Shown piece after piece: positions 34,258 through 42,033 of a stretch of DNA of 64,000 bases. The notes beneath the pieces were generated by a model that was given only the letters and a program-made list of their open reading frames with translations, was not told the DNA's origin and made no database searches. The translations under genes and the position numbers were made by a program. Source of the DNA: Labedella phragmitis (lineage in GTDB: Bacteria; Actinomycetota; Actinomycetes; Actinomycetales; Microbacteriaceae). The stretch is taken from assembly GCF_004078635.1 (NCBI RefSeq), contig NZ_RZNB01000001.1:496001-560000 (forward strand), written 5' to 3'. How positions within the stretch are numbered: position 1 is the first letter of the stretch; each line of letters opens with the position of its first letter.

Positions 34258-34280
34258 CTAGGGCGTGTTGCGAAACACGC
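34258..34280 (+). repeat. Inner IS left end
   Basis: CTAGGGCGTGTTGCGAAACA repeats the first 14 bases of the outer end and then diverges. It is the probable native left end of the transposase unit starting at 34309; its right-hand partner is not seen after 35200. Confidence 0.6.
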
Positions 34281-34308
34281 TTCGGTTGTCGCGGGTGAGT
34301 CTTGGGTC

Positions 34309-34686
34309 GTGTCGCGTGATGTGATCTCGGATGAGGCGTGGGTTGTGATCGAGCCGTTGTTCCCGGAGGTGAAGACCACTGGCCGCCCTCCAGTGGGTCG
34401 GCTCACGGTGGTCGAGGCGGCGGCGTGGCGGTTCCGGACGGGCGCGCCATGGCGGGACGTGCCGGAGCGGTTCGGGAACTGGAACACGATCTACAAGAAC
34501 TTCAATCGGTGGGCCGAGCAAGGTATCTGGGCGCGGGTGCTGGAGAAGACTCAGTCGCTCGCGCAGCAAGCCGGGGACCTCGACTGGGTGGCCTCGATCG
34601 ACTCCACGATCGTGCGCGTGCACCAGCACGGTGCGACCCTCCCGTGCACCACAGGGGGCGGGATCGAACTACAAGAAGTTCGGTGA
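34309..34686 (+). CDS. IS5-family transposase, N-terminal part
   Basis: From the GTG at 34309 the frame encodes 125 residues. SDEAWVVIEPLFP and WRFRTGAPWRDVPERFGNW are the DUF4096 start of IS427-group transposases, and VASIDSTIVRVHQHGA holds the first catalytic Asp. The frame ends just after this, and the rest is in another frame. It is either half of a frameshift-expressed transposase or inactivated. Confidence 0.82.
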   Translation: MSRDVISDEAWVVIEPLFPEVKTTGRPPVGRLTVVEAAAWRFRTGAPWRDVPERFGNWNTIYKNFNRWAEQGIWARVLEKTQSLAQQAGDLDWVASIDSTIVRVHQHGATLPCTTGGGIELQEVR

Positions 34687-35200
34687 TGAGCCGCCTGACC
34701 ATGCGATCGGTCGCTCCCGTGGGGGTTTGACGACGAAGAACCACCTCGTCTGTGATGGGAGGGGACGCGCTCTCGCGTTCATTCTGACGCCGGGGCAGGC
34801 TGCCGACACGATCATGATGGCCGCGACGCTTGAACAGATCCGAGTGCCCATCGGCCGGGGTCGGCCGAGGACGCGTCCGGACCGCGTGATGGCAGACAAG
34901 GGCTACCCGTCGAGGGCGAACCGGGCGTGGCTGCGCCAGCGCGGGATCGCGGTGACGATCCCCGAGCGTGACGACCAGATCGCCCATCGCCGCAGACGCC
35001 GCGGGCGGCCGATCGAGTTCGGCGACAAGCAGCGGGACCGCTACCGCGGCCGCAACGTGGTCGAAAGATGCTTCAACAAGCTCAAGCAGTGGCGCGGCAT
35101 CGCGATGAGGACAGACAAGCTCGGCCGGAACTACCACGCCGGTCTCTGTCTTGCCGCGACGCTCCACTGGCTCAGCACGACCGAGAGTGGCACTACGTAA
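34631..35200 (+). CDS. IS5-family transposase, C-terminal part
   Basis: This frame, offset by +1 from the first part, carries GRSRGGLTTKNHLVCDG, VMADKGYPS (second Asp) and RNVVERCFNKLKQWRGIA (the catalytic Glu). The join lies near 34620-34680, where a GGGGG run is present. It completes the DDE domain, and translation of a full enzyme would need frameshifting there. Confidence 0.8.
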   Translation: MRPSRAPQGAGSNYKKFGDEPPDHAIGRSRGGLTTKNHLVCDGRGRALAFILTPGQAADTIMMAATLEQIRVPIGRGRPRTRPDRVMADKGYPSRANRAWLRQRGIAVTIPERDDQIAHRRRRRGRPIEFGDKQRDRYRGRNVVERCFNKLKQWRGIAMRTDKLGRNYHAGLCLAATLHWLSTTESGTT

Positions 35201-35236
35201 GATCGAGGCGCCTTGGGCGTCCGCTATCGTGCTGAG

Positions 35237-35737
35237 GTGCTTCCAAGAGATACGGCGAGACTTCGCTTTCGACAGATGGTGCCGTCCGACCTGGACGCGA
35301 TGGCCCGGCTGTTGGGCGATCCCGAGGTCATGCGGTACTACCCCGCGCCGAAGACCCGCGACCAGGCGGCTGCGTGGATCGCATGGAACCAACGGAACTA
35401 CGCCGAACACGGCTTTGGGCTCTGGATCATCGAGACGCACGCGGGTGATTTCGTCGGAGACTGCGGCCTGACATGGCAGGACGTCAACGGGCTGACCAAA
35501 CTCGAGGTGGGAAATCACGTCAGCCCGGCCTCGCAAGGCGGCGGCATCGCGACAGAGGCGGCTGCGGCATGCCGCGACTTTGTGATCGAACACGTCGAGG
35601 CGCGGGAACTGATCGCTATCATTCACCCGGACAATCGCGCCTCCGAGCGGATCTCCGCGAAGATCGGGATGCACCGCATCGAAGACGACCACGCTGGAAG
35701 CCATTCACGCCAAATCGTCCTGAGCATGGCCGTTTAG
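35237..35737 (+). CDS. GNAT N-acetyltransferase (IS passenger)
   Basis: The GTG at 35237 is used; upstream TTG and GTG codons at 35213 and 35219 are possible. The 166-residue protein is a RimJ/RimL-type acetyltransferase: RLRFRQMVPSDLDAMARLL, then SPASQGGGIATEAAAACRDF, with the acetyl-CoA loop, and HPDNRASERISAKIGM. Its last four codons lie inside the right inverted repeat, so it travels with the element. The substrate is unknown. Confidence 0.85.
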   Translation: MLPRDTARLRFRQMVPSDLDAMARLLGDPEVMRYYPAPKTRDQAAAWIAWNQRNYAEHGFGLWIIETHAGDFVGDCGLTWQDVNGLTKLEVGNHVSPASQGGGIATEAAAACRDFVIEHVEARELIAIIHPDNRASERISAKIGMHRIEDDHAGSHSRQIVLSMAV

Positions 35738-35750
35738 CAACACGCCCTAG
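35719..35750 (-). repeat. Outer right inverted repeat
   Basis: This is the reverse complement of 34216-34247 at 31 of 32 bases. It overlaps the 3' end of the acetyltransferase gene, whose TAG is at 35735-35737. Confidence 0.85.
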
Positions 35751-35922
35751 GCGTTCGGTGGCGCTGCGTGATGCTTTCGGCTCGTCGGAGTGTGGGGCGC
35801 ACGGCCGTGAAAAGGGGTCGGTAGTTCCGTCCCCTCCTAGTACGTCGTCTCGTGTCCTGATCACCGGCATCGAGTCCGCCCGTAGGCGGGGATTGAGAAG
35901 ACTTGACGCTCAGCATCGCCGG

Positions 35923-35967
35923 ATGATCATCACGGTCGAGGGCCCAAATGCTGCCGGTAAAATGACC
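35923..35967 (+). pseudogene. P-loop kinase N-terminal fragment
   Basis: The frame from ATG 35923 reads MIITVEGPNAAGKMTW. This is the start and Walker A of thymidylate-kinase-like enzymes (GPNAAGKTT), but with Met for the first Thr. Homology ends within a few codons. The 270-base gap at 35738-36007 holds nothing else recognised. Confidence 0.45.
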
Positions 35968-36007
35968 TGGTGTCCGGCGAACGTCGTTCGCGGACCCCCC
36001 TTATCGG

Positions 36008-36412
36008 TCAGAGGGCGGCGAGGAGGGCGTTGCACGTCTGTTCACAGCGCCGGCACGCCTCCGCGCATACGCGACAGTGCTCGTGCATGCCGGCGTGCTT
36101 CTCGCACTCTTCAGCGCAGCGGACGCACGCGTCCCGGCACACTTCGACAAGAGCCCGGATAAGGACGGTGTCAGAGGTGGGCCGGGCGAGGACCTTTCCC
36201 GTCGCGGCGCAGACGTCGGCGCAGTCGAGGTTGCGGCGGATGCACTCGCGCAGGTCCACGACCATGTCTTCGGCGAGGCAGGCGTCGGCGCACGATGTGC
36301 AGATGACCTCGCACTCGATGCATGCAGCGATGCAATCCGCGAGAAGCGCGGTATCCACACCGTTGCTGCCGTCGGGGTGGGTCTTGAGCATGTTCTCAAT
36401 GAAGGTCGTCAT
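36008..36412 (-). CDS. Four-helix-bundle copper-storage protein (Csp-like)
   Basis: The ATG at 36412 has AGGAG eight bases upstream and gives 134 residues. About 18 Cys are spread along four predicted helices (CIAACIECEVICTSCADAC, CRVCAEACRRCEQTC), as in Csp proteins that hold many Cu(I) ions inside the bundle. There is no signal peptide, so it is a cytosolic Csp3-like store. It lies in a copper island with CsoR, CopZ and DUF305. Confidence 0.88.
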   Translation of the reverse strand: MTTFIENMLKTHPDGSNGVDTALLADCIAACIECEVICTSCADACLAEDMVVDLRECIRRNLDCADVCAATGKVLARPTSDTVLIRALVEVCRDACVRCAEECEKHAGMHEHCRVCAEACRRCEQTCNALLAAL

Positions 36413-36568
36413 TGTCACTTCTCCTGTCGTGTGGTTGCCGCCTCACGACGAGGGTACGAGGAGAAGACACGTTCCCGACAGGGCTTGTGAGGTCACCACA
36501 TCGAGGCGGCAGATGATGTGGTGGCCCCGTCCCGGCTTGCTGACGACGTCAGTCGTGGCGAAAGTTCA

Positions 36569-36700
36569 TCAGCTATCCCACACGGGTGTCCAGGTCGCTC
36601 CGAAGTCGGACGTGACGCTGATTCCGCGATCGTCCGTGACGAAGGAGCGCTGACCTGTTGGGTCCACCGTGATCACTCCTGGGCCCGTAAGAACGGTGGT
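36569..36700 (-). pseudogene. BNR/beta-propeller protein C-terminal fragment
   Basis: The last 43 codons encode VITVDPTGQRSFVTDDRG then ISVTSDFGATWTPVWDS before a TGA. This is the end of sortilin/BNR-like propeller proteins, which in actinobacteria are often found beside DUF305 copper genes. No upstream frame continues it. It is the only thing recognised in the 366-base gap at 36413-36778. Confidence 0.55.
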
Positions 36701-36778
36701 GGCGCGCAGGGCGCGCGGAGGCGGAGAGATGATGACTCGTTTCGGAGAGGAAAGCCGAGAACCGGGTCTGCGGGTCTG

Positions 36779-37372
36779 TTACAGGGACGCGAGGAGCTCC
36801 TGCATCATGACGATCTCCTCGGTCTGGTCGGCGACGATCTTCTCGGCGAACTCGACGGCGTCAGCGTTCTGGCCGTTGTCCACTTCGCCTTGAGCCATGC
36901 TGACCGCGCCCTGGTGGTGCTCGATCATCTGCTCGAGGAACAGGGTCGAGGCTTCGGCGCCGGTCGCCGCTTCGAGCGCGGCCATGTCCTCCTCGGACAT
37001 CATGCCCCCGTGGTCCATTCCCTCCATGCCCTCGACGCCCCAGTCGGCAAGCCACGAGTTCATCTTCTCGATCTCCGGCTCCTGTGCTGCCTTGATCTTC
37101 TCCGCGAGAGCGGCGACCTCCTCATTGACGCCCTCCTTCTCCAGGAGAACGTCTGACATCTCGATCGCCTGCTCGTGATGCATGACCATCGCGGACGCGA
37201 ACATCGTGTCCGCGTCGTTGACGTCCGCCGAGGAGGCGCTCTCCGAGGGGGAGGAGGAGCTTCCATGGTCCATGCCGGCCATCCCATCATCGGACCCGGC
37301 GCTGGAGCACCCGGCGAGGACGAGAGCGGTGGCGAGAGCGGTTGATGCGACAGCGACTCTGCGCGTGTTCAT
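36779..37372 (-). CDS. DUF305 lipoprotein
   Basis: This 197-residue lipoprotein has a signal ending in LVLAGC and then a Ser- and Met-rich linker with GMAGMDHG. Two helical repeats carry the family motifs MVMHHEQAIEMSD and MIEHHQGAVSMAQ; these His and Met residues probably bind copper. A GMEGMDHGGMM loop lies between. It sits outside the membrane and fits copper handling together with its neighbours. Confidence 0.88.
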   Translation of the reverse strand: MNTRRVAVASTALATALVLAGCSSAGSDDGMAGMDHGSSSSPSESASSADVNDADTMFASAMVMHHEQAIEMSDVLLEKEGVNEEVAALAEKIKAAQEPEIEKMNSWLADWGVEGMEGMDHGGMMSEEDMAALEAATGAEASTLFLEQMIEHHQGAVSMAQGEVDNGQNADAVEFAEKIVADQTEEIVMMQELLASL

Positions 37373-37569
37373 GATGTGTTCCTTCTTTCAGTGGGTGCAG
37401 GTGATTTCCAGCGCCGCTGACGGCGCGGTCGGTTTCTGTGCTGTGCAGAACCGGGAAACCGGTCCGACTGATGGAGAGAACGTGTAAAGACGGTGTGGGC
37501 AGCATCCGCAGCGGCGGTCCGCGCCGGTCGCGGTCGGTCGCGAGAATGCCCCTAGGTGGATGAGAGGGC

Positions 37570-37899
37570 CTAAGCGGGCGATGTGGCAACGGTGTATCCC
37601 GCCTCCGCGACGGCGGCGTTGATCTGATCAGCGGTGATCGGAGCGGTGCTCGTGACGGTCACCGTCGAGGAACCGCCGACGTTGAGCTTCACGTCCACGC
37701 CGCTGACACCGTCGATGCCCGCAAGCTCCTTGGTGACGCTCTGCACACAGTGCCCACAAGTCATGCCGTCGACGAGGACCTCGGCGCTCACGGGGCCGGC
37801 AGTGACCGACGATGTCGCCGGAGCGGCATCCGTCGCGCAGCAGACGCAAGACGAGTTCGCGTCTGTCAGTCCCAGATCGTTTCGTTCTGTCGCGCACAT
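37570..37899 (-). CDS. Heavy-metal-associated (CopZ-like) copper chaperone
   Basis: The 109-residue protein has an HMA domain at about residues 37-105 with the metal site MTCGHC. The N-terminal 35 residues are unusual, with a Cys cluster SSCVCCA that could be a second metal site. It lies 17 bases downstream of csoR and should be co-transcribed. It would pass Cu(I) to a P-type ATPase, but none is present in the window. Confidence 0.87.
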   Translation of the reverse strand: MCATERNDLGLTDANSSCVCCATDAAPATSSVTAGPVSAEVLVDGMTCGHCVQSVTKELAGIDGVSGVDVKLNVGGSSTVTVTSTAPITADQINAAVAEAGYTVATSPA

Positions 37900-37916
37900 G
37901 GTGTTATTCCTTTCGG

Positions 37917-38198
37917 TCAGGACCGCACGAGGCGCGCGATCGCAGCGCTCTCCTCATGGAGCTTCTTTTCAGCTACCGCTCCGCCTTCGGCGCTGGCTTC
38001 CGCGACGCAGTGGCTGAGATGGTCATTCGGGAGTGGAAGTGCCACATTCTCGGGCGCTTTCGTAGCGGCAGAAATTTGAGTGAGGATATCGATGCAATAC
38101 ACGTCGTCCTCGACCATGCGAACGATCCCGTGCACCTGTCCTTCGGCCGGATTGAGCCGCTCGGTCAGATCGCTCTTGTTCTCGACATACCCACTCAT
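37917..38198 (-). CDS. csoR: CsoR-type copper-sensing repressor, possibly damaged
   Basis: The ATG at 38198 gives 93 residues. The copper ligands are present: Cys in DDVYCIDIL, His and Cys in DHLSHC. However, Pro occurs at three positions that are normally helical and not Pro: RLNPAEGQ, KAPENVAL and ALPLPND. These could break the long helices, so the repressor may be poorly folded. A clear operator lies just upstream. Confidence 0.82.
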   Translation of the reverse strand: MSGYVENKSDLTERLNPAEGQVHGIVRMVEDDVYCIDILTQISAATKAPENVALPLPNDHLSHCVAEASAEGGAVAEKKLHEESAAIARLVRS

Positions 38199-38202
38199 GC
38201 GC

Positions 38203-38219
38203 GTACCCCCCAGGGGTAC
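38203..38219. promoter_or_regulatory. CsoR operator
   Basis: GTACCCC-CCA-GGGGTAC is a perfect 7-3-7 palindrome, like known CsoR sites (TACCCC...GGGGTA). It ends five bases upstream of the csoR start, fitting autoregulation of csoR-copZ. Confidence 0.8.
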
Positions 38220-38286
38220 AAGCATACGGGTTGTTTCGAGCTGTGGTTAGCCCGTTCAGCTTCCCGGGCGAGTGCGGCAGCGGAGG

Positions 38287-38558
38287 CGGCCAGTAGCCGT
38301 GATGCACACCCACCTCTGCTACTCCGAGTTCGGCATCGTCATCGAGGCGATCCGTGGACTCGACGCCGGCGCGGCGAGCATCGAGGCGGTGCGCAGCCGC
38401 ATGCAGATCGTCGACGACATCGCCGCGAGCGGCTTCGGCCACGGCCGCGGGCCGGGCGTCGACGGCATTCACTCGCCGCACGTACCGAGCACGGCGGAGG
38501 TCGTCGACCTCATCGAGCGAGCGCTCCCCGCCGTGCCCGACCGGTGCTGTGGATCAAC
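38287..38558 (+). pseudogene. metE: MetE C-terminal fragment
   Basis: The frame encodes MHTHLCYSEFGIVIEAIRGL, then ASIEAVRSRM, GRGPGVDGIHSPHVPS and ALPAVPDR. This is the zinc/homocysteine end of cobalamin-independent methionine synthase (HTHxCYxEF, GPGVYDIHSP). A frameshift follows, after which the other frame reads VLWINPG, the next MetE motif. Both the first 600 residues and the last 30 or so are missing. Confidence 0.75.
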
Positions 38559-38564
38559 CCGGGG

Positions 38565-39596
38565 TCAGTGGGCGCCCGAGAGGCCGCGGTGGCGTTGGGC
38601 GACGCCCGCCGTGCCGTACGGGTAGTCGTCGACCCGCGGAATGCTCGCGTCGGTGAGGCGCTGCGTCTCCTCGTCCGAGAGCACGAGATCCGTCGCGGCC
38701 ATGTTGTCGCGGAGCTGCTCGACCGTGCGGGCGCCGAGGATGACGCTTGTGACCGCCGGGCGGTCGCCGAGCCAGCGCAGGGCGACCTGCGAGGGCGAGA
38801 CGCCGTGCCCGTCCGCGATCTCCTTCACGGCATCGACGACGTTCCACGTGCGCTCGTCGGCGTTGCGCTCCTGCCACGCCTCCATGCCGCGCGTCGGATT
38901 CTCGCCGAGTCGCGTCGAACCGGTCGGGGGCACGTCGCGCTCGTACTTGCCGCTCAGCCAGCCGCCGCCGAGGGGCGACCAGGGCAGCAGTCCGATGTTC
39001 GCGTCGAGGGCTGCGGGCACGACCTCGTGCTCGATGTCGCGGACGAGCAGGTTGTACTGCGGCTGCAGCGTGACGGGGGCCGCGAAGCCGTGCGCTTTCG
39101 CGACGTGCACGGCCTTCGTGAGCTGCCAGCCGAGGTAGTTCGAGAAGCCGTAGTAACCGATCTTCCCGGCGCTCACGGCGTCGTCGAGGAAGCGCAGCGT
39201 CTCCTCGATGGGCGTGTGGGCGTCCCACGCGTGCATCTGGTAGAGGTCGATGTGGTCGACGCCGAGCCGCGAGAGCGAAGCGTCGAGAGCGGTGCGGAGG
39301 TGGCGGCGCGAGAGGCCGACGTCATTCGGCCCGTCGCCCATGGGGAAGCGGCCCTTCGTCGCGATGACGAGCTGGGCTGCCTCCGTCGGGTGCTCGGCCA
39401 GCCAATGTCCGATGATCGTCTCCGAGACGCCGGCGCTGTAGACGTCGGCGGTGTCGATGAAGGTTCCACCGGCCTCGACGTAGGCGTCGAGGATCTCGTG
39501 CGACGTCTCCTCCGTGGCCTCCGCCCCGAACGTCATGGTGCCGAGGGCCTGCTCGGAGACGGCGGCTCCTGAGCCACCGAGAGTGCGGTACTGCAT
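38565..39596 (-). CDS. Aldo/keto reductase
   Basis: This is a 343-residue TIM-barrel NADPH-dependent reductase. The catalytic tetrad is visible: Asp and Tyr in FIDTADVYSAG, Lys in VIATKGRF and His in YQMHAWD. LLPWSPLGGGWLSGKY and VILGARTVEQLRDN are cofactor-site segments of the YghZ/AKR11-12-like group. The substrate is unknown. The gene converges on the metE fragment. Confidence 0.92.
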   Translation of the reverse strand: MQYRTLGGSGAAVSEQALGTMTFGAEATEETSHEILDAYVEAGGTFIDTADVYSAGVSETIIGHWLAEHPTEAAQLVIATKGRFPMGDGPNDVGLSRRHLRTALDASLSRLGVDHIDLYQMHAWDAHTPIEETLRFLDDAVSAGKIGYYGFSNYLGWQLTKAVHVAKAHGFAAPVTLQPQYNLLVRDIEHEVVPAALDANIGLLPWSPLGGGWLSGKYERDVPPTGSTRLGENPTRGMEAWQERNADERTWNVVDAVKEIADGHGVSPSQVALRWLGDRPAVTSVILGARTVEQLRDNMAATDLVLSDEETQRLTDASIPRVDDYPYGTAGVAQRHRGLSGAH

Positions 39597-39789
39597 GCGT
39601 GCTCCTTGTCGTCGTGGTCGGCGCGCGGCCGGAGCTACGACGCCTCGGCAAGTCTCGACCCGTGCGCGAACCGGTGCAAGGCCTCGACGCGGTTGATCCA
39701 TAGCGTTCGGCTAGACGCGGCAGGGAGTCGCCACAGCCGATTCGCCCAAACTCGGTGGACGGACACGAGCACGATGGAAGGACGACCTC

Positions 39790-40761
39790 ATGGCGCGCAT
39801 CCCGGAACCGGAGCGGACACCCGACGGACCACGATACGAGGGGCGGAGCCTCGACAGACCGGACGAGGAGGTCGTGGACCAGGGATTGCGCTTCGACGTG
39901 GGAACGCTCGTGACCCGCCGCAACGTGCTCGCATTTCTCGGCCTCGGAGCGGGCACGCTCGCGCTGGCCGCGTGCTCCGGGGGAGGTGGTGCATCGTCGA
40001 CCGCCTCCACGGCGTCGGGATCGGCGTCGGGATCGGCGACGTCGGGCACGACGTCCGCCGGAGAGATTCCGGATGAGACGGCAGGACCGTACCCGGGAGA
40101 CGGGTCGAACGGTCCGGACGTCCTCGCGGATTCCGGGATCGTGCGGAGCGACATCCGCTCGAGCATCGGCGGCGGAGCGACGGCCGCCGGGGTGCCGATG
40201 ACGCTCACACTCACGATCCTCGACATGGCCGGAGGGGACGCGGCCTTCGAGGGCGTCGCCGTGTACGTGTGGCACTGCGACGCAGCAGGCGGGTACTCCA
40301 TGTACTCGGACGGGATCGAGAACGAGACCTACCTCCGGGGCGTCCAGGTCGCTGGCGCCGACGGCACCGTGACGTACACCTCGATCGTCCCGGCTTGTTA
40401 CACGGGCCGCTGGCCCCACATCCACTTCGAGGTGTACCCGGACGTCGACTCGATCACCGACTCGGCGAACGCGATCGCGACATCGCAGGTCGCGCTCCCC
40501 GCGGACATGTGTCGCGATGTGTATGTGCTCGACGAGTACGCGGGCTCGACGAGCAACCTCCAGCAGGTGAGCCTCGACGCCGACAACGTCTTCGGCGACG
40601 ACGGGGGAGCGTCACAGCTCGCGACCGTTACGGGAGACCCGTCCTCCGGCTACACGGTCACGCTCACGGTGCGTGTCGACACCACCACGACTCCGACAGC
40701 CGGTTCGGCACCGGCTGGGGGTCGTGGCGATGGCGGCGGCGTTCCGCCGGAGCGCGGCTGA
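39790..40761 (+). CDS. Secreted intradiol ring-cleavage dioxygenase-like lipoprotein
   Basis: The 323-residue protein has TRRNVLAFLGLGAGTLALAAC, a Tat-like signal ending in a lipobox, after about 40 cytoplasmic residues. The domain (about 115-295) resembles the protocatechuate 3,4-dioxygenase beta fold. Iron ligands are Tyr in VAVYVWHCDAAGGYS, Tyr in ACYTGRWPHIHFEVY, and both His of the last motif. It may open catechols outside the cell. The Ser/Gly/Thr-rich linkers are typical of exported proteins. Confidence 0.85.
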   Translation: MARIPEPERTPDGPRYEGRSLDRPDEEVVDQGLRFDVGTLVTRRNVLAFLGLGAGTLALAACSGGGGASSTASTASGSASGSATSGTTSAGEIPDETAGPYPGDGSNGPDVLADSGIVRSDIRSSIGGGATAAGVPMTLTLTILDMAGGDAAFEGVAVYVWHCDAAGGYSMYSDGIENETYLRGVQVAGADGTVTYTSIVPACYTGRWPHIHFEVYPDVDSITDSANAIATSQVALPADMCRDVYVLDEYAGSTSNLQQVSLDADNVFGDDGGASQLATVTGDPSSGYTVTLTVRVDTTTTPTAGSAPAGGRGDGGGVPPERG

Positions 40762-40766
40762 GGTCG

Positions 40767-41063
40767 TCAGAGATCGAGGGAACCGACCGTCAGGATTCCG
40801 GCGAGGAGCGCCACGACCAGCGCCCACAGTGTTAGCAGGACGGCCGAGAGTCCGACCACGACGACGTAACCACCGACCACCGTCAGAACGTCGCGCACGC
40901 GCGATCGGGTGGTTGGGGGAGTGAACGTGCGCCGTAGCGCTTCCCGGGCCCATCGGTGGAGACTGCCGGAGGCGCTGCGTGCAGGGGACAGGGCGGAGGA
41001 CTGTCCGCGAGGGGTGTTCGTCTGTGTGGTGATCGTGGTCATAGAGATCGTGTGGCTAGCCAT
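40767..41063 (-). CDS. Small membrane protein of unknown function
   Basis: The 98-residue reading has one long or two adjacent hydrophobic stretches in its last 45 residues (VVGGYVVVVGLSAVLLTLWA). The N-terminal half is polar and Thr/Ser-rich. The start is uncertain: ATG at 41063 or 41042, neither with a good ribosome site. It is convergent to the dioxygenase gene. Confidence 0.5.
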   Translation of the reverse strand: MASHTISMTTITTQTNTPRGQSSALSPARSASGSLHRWAREALRRTFTPPTTRSRVRDVLTVVGGYVVVVGLSAVLLTLWALVVALLAGILTVGSLDL

Positions 41064-41140
41064 GAGGACGGGGAGGACTGTGGCGGAGAAGGGGCCGGCC
41101 CGGGGCGCCGGTCGACCGAGCGGCCCCGGGCCGGCCTGCG

Positions 41141-41569
41141 TCAGGCGTCGATCGCTTGCGGCGCCGCCGACTCGTCGGTCTCGACGGCGATCTTCCGCGG
41201 CTTCGCGCGTTCGGCGACCGGGATGATCACCGAGAGGACGCCGTTCGCGTACGCCGCCGAGATGCCGTCGAGATCCACGCCGTCGCCGAGCGTGAACTGG
41301 CGGAGGAATGAGCCGGCTCCACGTTCGCGAGCCAGCCACCGGACGTCGTCCCGTCCGTCGGCTGTGCGTTGGGCGCGGATGGTCAGCTGGGTGCCATCGA
41401 CGTCGATATCGATCGAACCGGGATCGATGCCCGGGAGATCGGCGTTCAAGACGTAGCGGTCACCGTCGCGGAACAGATCGACGGGCATGAATCGAGGTGC
41501 CCGAACGGAGTCCAGGACGGCCGCGGCGAAGCGATCCAGTTGGCTCATCGGGTCGAAGGTCAGTGCCAT
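41141..41569 (-). CDS. Hsp20/alpha-crystallin small heat-shock protein
   Basis: This is a 142-residue chaperone. The alpha-crystallin domain spans about 28-130: PVDLFRDGDRYVLNADLPGI, FLRQFTLGDGVD and the terminal AYANGVLSVIIPVAE strand. It holds unfolding proteins during heat stress. The divergent MerR gene is 164 bases away, a pairing usual in actinobacteria. Confidence 0.92.
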   Translation of the reverse strand: MALTFDPMSQLDRFAAAVLDSVRAPRFMPVDLFRDGDRYVLNADLPGIDPGSIDIDVDGTQLTIRAQRTADGRDDVRWLARERGAGSFLRQFTLGDGVDLDGISAAYANGVLSVIIPVAERAKPRKIAVETDESAAPQAIDA

Positions 41570-41733
41570 TGAGGATTCTCCTTTCATGCGGTGCACGGGT
41601 GCGCCCGTGCGGTACGGATACGCGATCGGGAGCTGGCCGCTCCCTTGCTGATGATGGAGATTATCTGTATTTTCGGTTGCAGATTTTTTATACGACGGAA
41701 ACGAGAACCACGCAAGTCCTGGAGGGGTATCGA

Positions 41734-42033
41734 ATGGTGGATCGGGATCCGGCGGCCCCCGTGTACGGCATCGCGGTCGCGGCGGACCTGCTCGGAGTGC
41801 CCGAGGCCACACTGAGACTGTACGAGAGCAAGGGGCTCCTGGAGCCGTCGCGCACAGCCGGCGGCACGCGACGGTACAGCGACGACGACCTCGAGAGGTT
41901 GCGCCGGGTCGCCGACCTGCGGGACGAAGGAATCAACATCGCCGGGATCCGGCGCGTCCTCGATCTCGAGGATGAGAATCAGGATCTCCGAAACCGAGCG
42001 CTCGAGGACGACGGAGGGTCGGCTCCCGAGTGA
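41734..42033 (+). CDS. MerR-family regulator, HspR-like
   Basis: The ATG at 41734 follows GGAGGGG and gives 99 residues. The MerR winged helix (GVPEATLRLYESKGLLEPSR, GTRRYSDDDLERLRR) is followed by a short coiled coil. Length and place beside hsp20 fit an HspR-type repressor of heat-shock genes. The intergenic stretch 41650-41700 is much more AT-rich than its surroundings and should hold both promoters. Confidence 0.85.
   Translation: MVDRDPAAPVYGIAVAADLLGVPEATLRLYESKGLLEPSRTAGGTRRYSDDDLERLRRVADLRDEGINIAGIRRVLDLEDENQDLRNRALEDDGGSAPE

Larger units (their letters stand above)
34216..35750 (+). mobile_element. IS5-like (IS427-group) element carrying an acetyltransferase gene
   Basis: The element is bounded by 32-base inverted repeats (34216-34247 and 35719-35750) that match at 31 of 32 positions and begin CTAGGGCGTGTTGC; CTAG may include a TNA-type target duplication. 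Inside are a frameshifted DDE transposase and a GNAT gene. A second IS left end starts at 34258, 42 bases inside, and has no matching right end, so the structure may be nested or recombined. Confidence 0.7.
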
